Below, one piece after another: positions 57,897 to 64,000 of a stretch of 64,000 nucleotides of DNA. The stretch spans positions 806,001-870,000 of the forward strand of contig JACKQL020000004.1 in NCBI GenBank assembly GCA_018296165.2, given 5' to 3'. The notes beneath the pieces were generated by a model. It saw only the letters and a list, made by a program, of their open reading frames with translations. It was not told the origin of the DNA and made no database searches. Both the position numbers and the translations under genes were made by a program. How positions within the stretch are numbered: position 1 is the first letter of the stretch; each line of letters opens with the position of its first letter. The stretch comes from Termitomyces sp. T153. Taxonomy: Eukaryota; Basidiomycota; Agaricomycetes; Agaricales; Lyophyllaceae.

Positions 57897-58677
57897 CAAT
57901 GACCTTGGGATTGTGCTGACTAAGATTTGTCAACACTGGCAAGTGCTGACAAATTTAAACCCTTTTATAGTAATAAAATCTGACTTGCCTGTTTCTTGCT
58001 CTTTAGATGCATTGTTTTCAAAAAAAAACAGTAGACAACTTTGATAGATATGAACCATTCTTTGACTATGTGTGAAAGGTGCCAGACTTGATATTTCAGG
58101 CAATATTTAACTATTTTCAGCCTTACTCATGAAAAATGTACTGTCTTTTAATGCACCTCTTCAAGGAACACTTCTGGCTGTTCTTTAGGAAAGCAACATG
58201 TTCAATGCATGTATTTCTTACCAAAGAAAGTTCAGAACAATGAATTTATAATCACAAATGGCCAAAGAAGTGACATAAAATGTTTTTTTGACTCTTAAAA
58301 GTTTCTACTTTTTTTTTAGAAAGAAGAATGGTTGCCCTGTATATATCCCTAAGCAACTGTGGTTCCTGAAGGACTTTGATAGGTTTATGGCATACAGTAT
58401 GTTTTGACCATAAATCTGACTTGGATTTGATTGCTGATAGCCTCTAACTTGGAATGTGTATTCCATAATGTTAGGTGGTACCAACATTGAATTGTAAAAT
58501 CAAATTCCTAACCAAACAAAGTGAGGCTATACTTGGACTGGAGTGCTGATAGCTGTATGTTGGCTTTCTGATCTCAAGATGTGTGTTCAGACTGGAAAGT
58601 GTGTATTCTTATAGCCTACAGTAATCAGATCTTATACCTTAGAGTCAACTTATTCCTGATTATCTCCACCTTCTCTG
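57897..58677. other. CpG-poor spacer
   Basis: AT-rich sequence without coding motifs, including A and T runs (58019-58028, 58309-58318). No element ends recognised. Confidence 0.35.
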
Positions 58678-59036
58678 TGTCAGGGAACTGCCAATGCATG
58701 TGTTTGGTCATGTGTTTGGTCACCTGATCAGTTGCCATGTGCATTCTGCACAGAACCCACATGGCAAGGTATGCACATGTTTGGCAAGGTCATGGTCACA
58801 TGATCAGTTGCCATGTGCATTCTGCACAGAACCCACATGGCAAGGTATGCACATGTTTGGCATGGTCACATGATTGGAGTAGATTTTCTGAACCCTGGCA
58901 TTGGAGATTTTCAGACTTGTTCTTTTTGGATCTCCCTCTGCCAGGTGTGTAGTCCTACTTGTAGACATTGTACTATACTGAATAAACTTTGGATCTCCCT
59001 CTGCCAGTTGTGTGATTGAGCCACAGCCTCCCCTTA
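58678..59036 (+). repeat. Chromovirus 5' LTR with 76-bp tandem repeat
   Basis: Starts TGTCAGGGAACTG and ends near CCACAGCCTCCCCTTAG, with the LTR core ACTTGTTCTTTTTGGATC. Between 58717 and 58868 a 76-bp unit containing CATGTGCATTCTGCACAG occurs twice. It differs clearly from the LTR at 63446 in its left half, so the two may not be the original pair of one insertion. Confidence 0.65.
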
Positions 59037-62000
59037 GGAGGAAGATGAATGCAAAGGAGAATCTACCAGTGCTCTATACCCAGAGTCTCCAGACAAAACT
59101 ATTGAGGCAGGTGATAGGATCTATACTACAACCCTCTGCCCCCCCTCCTATAGTGGCAGAGATATGGGCCAGTCAGATGACTTCTTAACATCTGGCCAAA
59201 GCATTTGCAGCAAACTCTCAGCCCAAGCCTTTTTGTAGCATAGTTCCTGATCACCTCTACAATTTTGAGGATGTGTTCTCCAAGGCATCCTTTGATTCAC
59301 TTCCAAAGCATAAGCAGTGGAATCATGCAATTGAGCTGATAACAAATGCAGAACCCTCCAGCTGCAAGGTTTATCTGCTCATGCCTGATGAGCAGGATGA
59401 GCTGAATGCATTCCTATAGGAGAATCTTAGCTCTGGACAGATACAACCCTTTAAGTCCCCAATAGCCTCCCCAGTTTTCTTCATTAAAAAGAAGGATGAG
59501 TCTCTTCATCTGGTTCAGGACTATCAAGTCTTGAATATAGTGACAGTGAAGAATTGCTATCTTTTGCCACTCATATCTGAACTTGTCAACAACCTTTAAG
59601 GTGCACACTACTTCCCCAAGTTGGATGTCCATTGGGGCTACCACAATATGTGCATCAAAGAAGAAGATAAGTGGAACACAGCATTCCAAACCAATCATGG
59701 ACTCTTTGAACCTCTGGTGATGTTCTTTGTTCTCATTAATAGCCTGGCCACCTTTCAGACTATGATGAATGACATCTTCTGTGATCTGATTGGTGAAGGT
59801 GTTGTTTGCATGTACCTGGAAAATATTCTCATCTACACTAAAACCTTGAAGAAGCATTGCTGGGTCACATACATTGTCCTAAAATGCCTCTGCCAACACC
59901 AGCTCTATTTAAAGCCTGAGAAGTGTGAATTTGAGCAGACTAAGGTGGAGTACCTAGGTTTTATTATCTCATATGAAATGGCCAAGATGATGGACCCCAT
60001 TGAAGTGGCAGGTGTGGTGGAGTGTGTCAGGTTCCACTGACCATGGGGGGTCAGCTACACTGGGTGAGTAACATCCTGCACTGATAACCTAGCATTCAGA
60101 GACAGTCTGGACTTCAGATACTTGTGAGGATAAGTGAGGGGGAGTGGTCTGAACAAGTCCAGGGCAGTCTGGGAAAGTTTAAAACAAGGTATGGGGATGG
60201 TTTGAACTTAAAGGGATGTCAGGCACAAGTCCAGAAGTGAGTACTGGAAGTGTGGAGCAAATAGAGGCTATACAAGTGATGGAAGCAGGGCTGGAGTTTG
60301 ATGGGAGATAAATTGATGTTGATGGGTCTCAAGGCCAAGCAAATAGTGAGGTCTGGAGTTGGTTTATGAATGTTTGAATTTCATGATCATAAGTGCAGGG
60401 TTTGTAATGGCATTAAGGTTTAATGGACTTGAACACAATAAAGGGAATGGAGTCAAACAAGACAAGATGGAGTCAAGACAAGATTGAGATGAGAACAAAA
60501 ATAGATTTAAGTAAGGATACAAAATAATAACAAGACAATAACAGAGATAGAGACAAGAGAAGACTAGGAGACTGAGATAAGACCAGGAGACTGAGAGAAG
60601 GAAAGACATAACATGGAACATGAAACACAAGAGAGAAACAGTCAGAAACACATCAGGTAAGGCAATATCAAGATTAGAGTACAGGATGCTACTCTATGAC
60701 TTATATACTAACTACTGGGACAGCTCTGAGGATAGCAGGTCTAGTAGCAGGGCTTGTTGGAGTCATGTGGAGCCAATGGATGTTGGTTGTGATCAAGGAA
60801 CAGGCCATAGTGATATACTTATGGAATCATGATGGGATCAGTTAGGGATGCAGGCCATCCTGGGGTCATCATGATGCTCCAGAGCTAGTTGAGTAAGTTA
60901 GGATGACAAACTGGTGATGCACACCAGCATTAGGAATGGTGGGGGAGGGTCCTAGGGGCTCAAGAGAGGCAGGAAAAGCATCAAAGGCTGCAGGAAAGGT
61001 GTTGGGGTTAGACAAGGAGCTGTTGGGGTTTGCTGAAGAAGCATCAGAGTTACCTGGAGTGGATGCTGTGAGTGAACAAAGGTTGGGGGAGTCAAAGAGG
61101 GAGTTAGAAAGGAATTTTGGAGAAGCAAGGTGGCTGGGAACAAGGTCTGGGGTTCTGGGAGTGGGTCATGACAGATTGGTCTGAGCCAAGGAACAAGAAG
61201 GAAGTACAGAGTTTCCTTAGGTTTGCCAACTTCTACTAAAGGTTCATATAGGATTTTTTCCACCATGCATGCCCCCTCTTCAACCTCATGGTAAAGGATG
61301 CAGCATGGTAGTGGGACCCCCCACAGCAAGCTGCCTTTGGCACTCTCAAGCAAGCAGTGACCTCTAAGCCAGTCCTCCTATTTCCTGATGATGACTATCC
61401 CTTCCATGTTAAAGCTGACAGCTCTGACTTTGCCATGGGAGTAGTTCTCTCTCAGCAGTCCAAGGAGGATGACAAGTGGCATCCTGTAGCCTTCTACTCA
61501 AAGAGCCTTAATGCAGTAGAATGGAACTATAAGATTCATAACAAGAATATGCTTGCCATAATTTGGTCCTTTGAAGAATGGTAGCATTTCCTTGAGGGTG
61601 TACAGCACAAGTTTGAAGTCTAGACAGATCACAAGAAGCTGTAGTACTTCCATATAGCAAAGAAGCTTAATTGACACCAAGCTCAATGGTCCTTGTATCT
61701 GGCTAGCTTCAACTTCTTGCTGCACAACAAACCTGCACAGAGCATAGGCAAGCCAGATGCATTATTTAGGTGAGCTAATCATGGTACTGGGACAGGTGAT
61801 AATGACAACATCATCCTCCTCAAGCCTGAGCTCTTTGCCATTCATGCTCTAGAAGGGATTGTGGCCCAAGGGAATAAGGTAAACATCCTCAAGAATATCC
61901 AGCAAGGGAATTGAGAGGGTATGCAAGAGGATGTGGTGACCCAGGCTACTCAGGCCCTTTGAGTACAACATGCCAGTAGGGTTAAGTCAGTATATGCAGA

Positions 62001-63445
62001 TGAGTGAGGTCTCCAGAGATGGGCTTTGAACCTTCTGAGGACACATTTATGTTCCTAACATCAGAACTCTGTCACTGCATTGTAGAGCAACACCATGACT
62101 CTCATGTAGCAGGGCATCCTGGTAGATGGAAAATGCTGGAACTGGTATCCCAGAACTACTGGTGGCATCAGATGTCCCAATACATAGGCACCTATACCAG
62201 CACCTGTGACCTCTGTCTCTGCACCAAGCCTCACCACCAGTCACCCATGGGTCAGCTCCATGCTCTCTCTATTCCAGCTGCTTGTTGGAGCATTGCTTCA
62301 GTGGACTTCATTGTTGAACTCCCAGATGCTCATGGGTATGATGCTGTAATAGTAGTAGTGGACCTTTATGGTAAATGAACCCACTTCATTCCTACCCACA
62401 CTACCTACTCAGCCATGGGAGCAGCTATTCTGTATTGGAAGAATGTCTAGAAGCTCTATGGTCTGTCTGATGAGTATGTGTCTGATTGAGGCTCTCAGTT
62501 TGTGGCAGAATTTACTTGAGAACTGTACCATCTGCTTGGAGTGAAGCTCCACACCACCACTGCCTATCACCCTCAGTCAGATGGACAAACAGAACATGTT
62601 AATCAGGAACTGGAGCAGTATCTTTGCCTGTTTTACAGTGAGAGGCAAGATGAATGGGATGAGCTCCTTCCAGATGCTGAGTTCCAGTATAACAATCATG
62701 TTCACTCTTCCACTCAGGTGACCTCATTCTTCCTGGACACTGGCAGACATCCTCATATGGGATTTGAACCTTGAGCATGCCCTTCAAAGAATGACTCAGT
62801 AAATAAATTTGTGGACAGGATGAAGAAGGCACAGGAGGAGGCAAAGGCAGCATTGGTGAAAGCAAAGGAGGACATGGCATGGTACTATGACTGGTGGTGG
62901 ACACCAGCTTCTATATACAAGCCTGGAGACTGTGTGTACTTGGGCAGTTCTAACATAAAGACAACAAGACCATCACAGAAGCTGTCATAGCATGATCTTG
63001 GACCCTTTATAGTCAAGAGGAAGGTGGGGTCATTGGCATACTGGCTCAAGCTCCCTGCAGGCCTGCATCAACTGCACCCAGTCTTCAATGTAGTCAAGTT
63101 ATTCCCAGCTACAGATGACCTTATCCCTGGCTGTTGCCCTAATGCACCACCACCACCAATCCTAGTGAATGATGAGGAGTATGAGGTGGAGGAAATTCTG
63201 GATAGCAGGATGTTCTGGGGAAAGTTACAGTTCAAGGTGAAGTGGAAGGGGTATGGCATTGAAGACATCTCTTGGGAACCATAGGCCAATGTACAGGCAC
63301 CAGCTTTGGTTTGGAACTTTTACTGCAGGCATCCCAATGCACCAAAGGCAATTCAAGGCATCTACCATATCTCAGCAGTTGATCAGGCAATCCACAACTT
63401 TTTCTACCTAGTGCATCAAGACACCACACACTAGAGGGGGGGTGA
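59037..63445 (+). mobile_element. Ty3/gypsy chromovirus pol, nearly complete but decayed
   Basis: Gag and protease are missing. Pol begins about 59190 (SIVPDHLYNFEDVFSKASFD). Reverse transcriptase follows (SPIASPVFFIKKKDESLHLV; GLFEPLVMFFVLINSLATFQ; catalytic YxDD changed to YLENILIY; VEYLGFIIS). It is cut at 60024 by the LTR-like insertion and resumes at 61174 with KEVQSFLRFANFY. Next come RNase H (FHVKADSSDFAMGVVLSQQS, 61399-61458; TDHKKL), integrase (62004-62800: CDLCLCTKPHHQSPMGQLH, DFIVELPDAHGYDAVIVVVD, HPQSDGQTEHVNQELEQYL) and the chromodomain (EEYEVEEILDSRMFWGKLQF, KVKWKGYGIEDISWEP, 63175-63284). A polypurine tract (TAGAGGGGGGGTGA) leads to the 3' LTR. There are numerous stops and almost no CpG. 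Confidence 0.85.
60025..61173 (+). mobile_element. Family C LTR-like insertion inside gypsy pol
   Basis: A 1,149-bp insertion beginning TGTCAGGTTCC and ending GGGTCATGACA. It sits within the codons for VVEW: the left flank is GAGTG and the right flank GATTG, a 5-bp duplication with one change. Removing it restores VAGVVEWSEPRNKKEVQSFL, the normal reverse transcriptase to RNase H link. A related copy starts at 29197. No open frame of its own was recognised. Probably a solo LTR or a small non-autonomous element. It is younger than the gypsy copy it hit. Confidence 0.7.
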
Positions 63446-63868
63446 TGTCAGGAGACTGTTCATACCAGACCCTCTGGTTTGTTTCCTTTATTCCAAGCCT
63501 GCTTTTTTTTCATCCTCATCCTTCCATTTTCTGGTGACAAGTACTTTCAACCAAGGGCTATCCTCTGGTCATATTCCCATGTGGTCACATGCTGTGAGTT
63601 CAGGGATTGAGGCTGTTTATGGTGGATTCCATTTTTGGTTCAACCTCTGGAGTTATGGCAATTTCTGGAGTTTGCACCTTTGGGTTAGGGTTAGAGGTTT
63701 TCCTGAAGCATGACACCTGGCCAGGAAGCTCCCTAGACTTGTTCTGTTTAGATCTTCCTCTGCCAGGTGAGTAGTTATGTCCATAGACCTATACAGTACT
63801 GAATAGACTTTGGATCTCCCTCTGCCAGTTGTGTGACTTGGCCACAGCCTCCAGAGATCACCCTTACA
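63446..63868 (+). repeat. Chromovirus 3' LTR
   Basis: 423 bp, from TGTCAGGAGACTG after the polypurine tract to CCAGAGATCACCCTTACA. It contains TCAACCAAGGGCTATCC and ACTTGTTCTGTTTAGATC like the other gypsy LTRs. I see no target-site duplication matching the flank of the LTR at 58678. Confidence 0.8.
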
Positions 63869-64000
63869 CAGGTCCACCACAGAGCAAATAGAGCTAGCTT
63901 CATTGATCATGCCATCAACATTGCACATGAAGATAGGACAAGATAGGAGGCAAGTGGTGAGACAATGTCATTGCACATAGTCTGTGTCAAGGAAGAGGCC
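63869..64000. other. CpG-poor flank at window end
   Basis: No feature seen. The transposon block continues beyond the window. Confidence 0.4.

Noticed and set aside
1..64000. CRISPR arrays, bacterial operons or prophage
   Set aside because: No spaced direct repeats of that type and no bacterial gene organisation; spliced genes show a eukaryote.

Overview
The window is nuclear DNA of a filamentous basidiomycete, most likely an Agaricomycete. The evidence is short introns of about 49-64 bp with GT/AG ends, Plavaka, Helitron and chromodomain Ty3/gypsy elements of the kind common in mushroom-forming fungi, eL21, uS4, GH47 and GH79 genes with fungal exon structure, and an intron-free tRNA-Ser. 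I cannot name the species.

The layout is a strong mosaic. Gene-bearing islands with ordinary CpG content (about 1-5.3 kb, 16.1-27.6 kb, 34.4-46.6 kb) alternate with blocks almost free of CpG (about 5.3-16.1, 27.6-34.4 and 46.6-64 kb). The CpG-poor blocks are nested transposon remnants. Island 1 holds an inverted pair of paralogous genes of unknown function (332-1031 minus, broken by one base; 4385-5082 plus, intact), a broken LTO1/Yae1-like gene and a PD-(D/E)XK nuclease-like gene. Island 2 is the housekeeping core: eL21 and uS4 ribosomal protein genes diverging from a 207-bp promoter, a membrane-anchored GH47 alpha-1,2-mannosidase, a secreted, probably GPI-anchored GH79 glycosidase, an F-box-like protein and a tRNA-Ser(AGA). 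Island 3 holds an 8.3-kb non-LTR retrotransposon with poly(A) tail and a perfect 14-bp target-site duplication, sitting 17 bp downstream of the stop codon of a small gene, and a small secreted-protein gene broken by an 11-bp insertion.

CpG-poor block 1 is a Plavaka-type DNA transposon split by a short Ty1/copia element (TSD ACAAG), then a hairpin-bearing LTR-like repeat (family B), a gypsy 5' LTR-gag-protease part facing an oppositely oriented gypsy 3' LTR, and a chimeric gypsy pol. Block 2 is a patchwork of LTR pieces, a LINE-like ORF1 remnant, a second family B copy and a chromovirus 3' end whose LTR carries a 309-bp tandem duplication. Block 3 has a copia gag-protease part, an inverted gypsy integrase segment, a decayed Helitron with HUH Rep and PIF1-type helicase, a minisatellite, and a nearly complete chromovirus whose pol is split by a 1.15-kb LTR-like insertion between reverse transcriptase and RNase H.

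I found no clearly new biological system. The most unusual items are family B with two conserved hairpins, the PD-(D/E)XK/inverted-paralogue island, the broken secreted-protein gene, and the very sharp CpG mosaic with CGA-to-TGA stops in the young LINE. All exon boundaries, homologies and identities were judged by eye.
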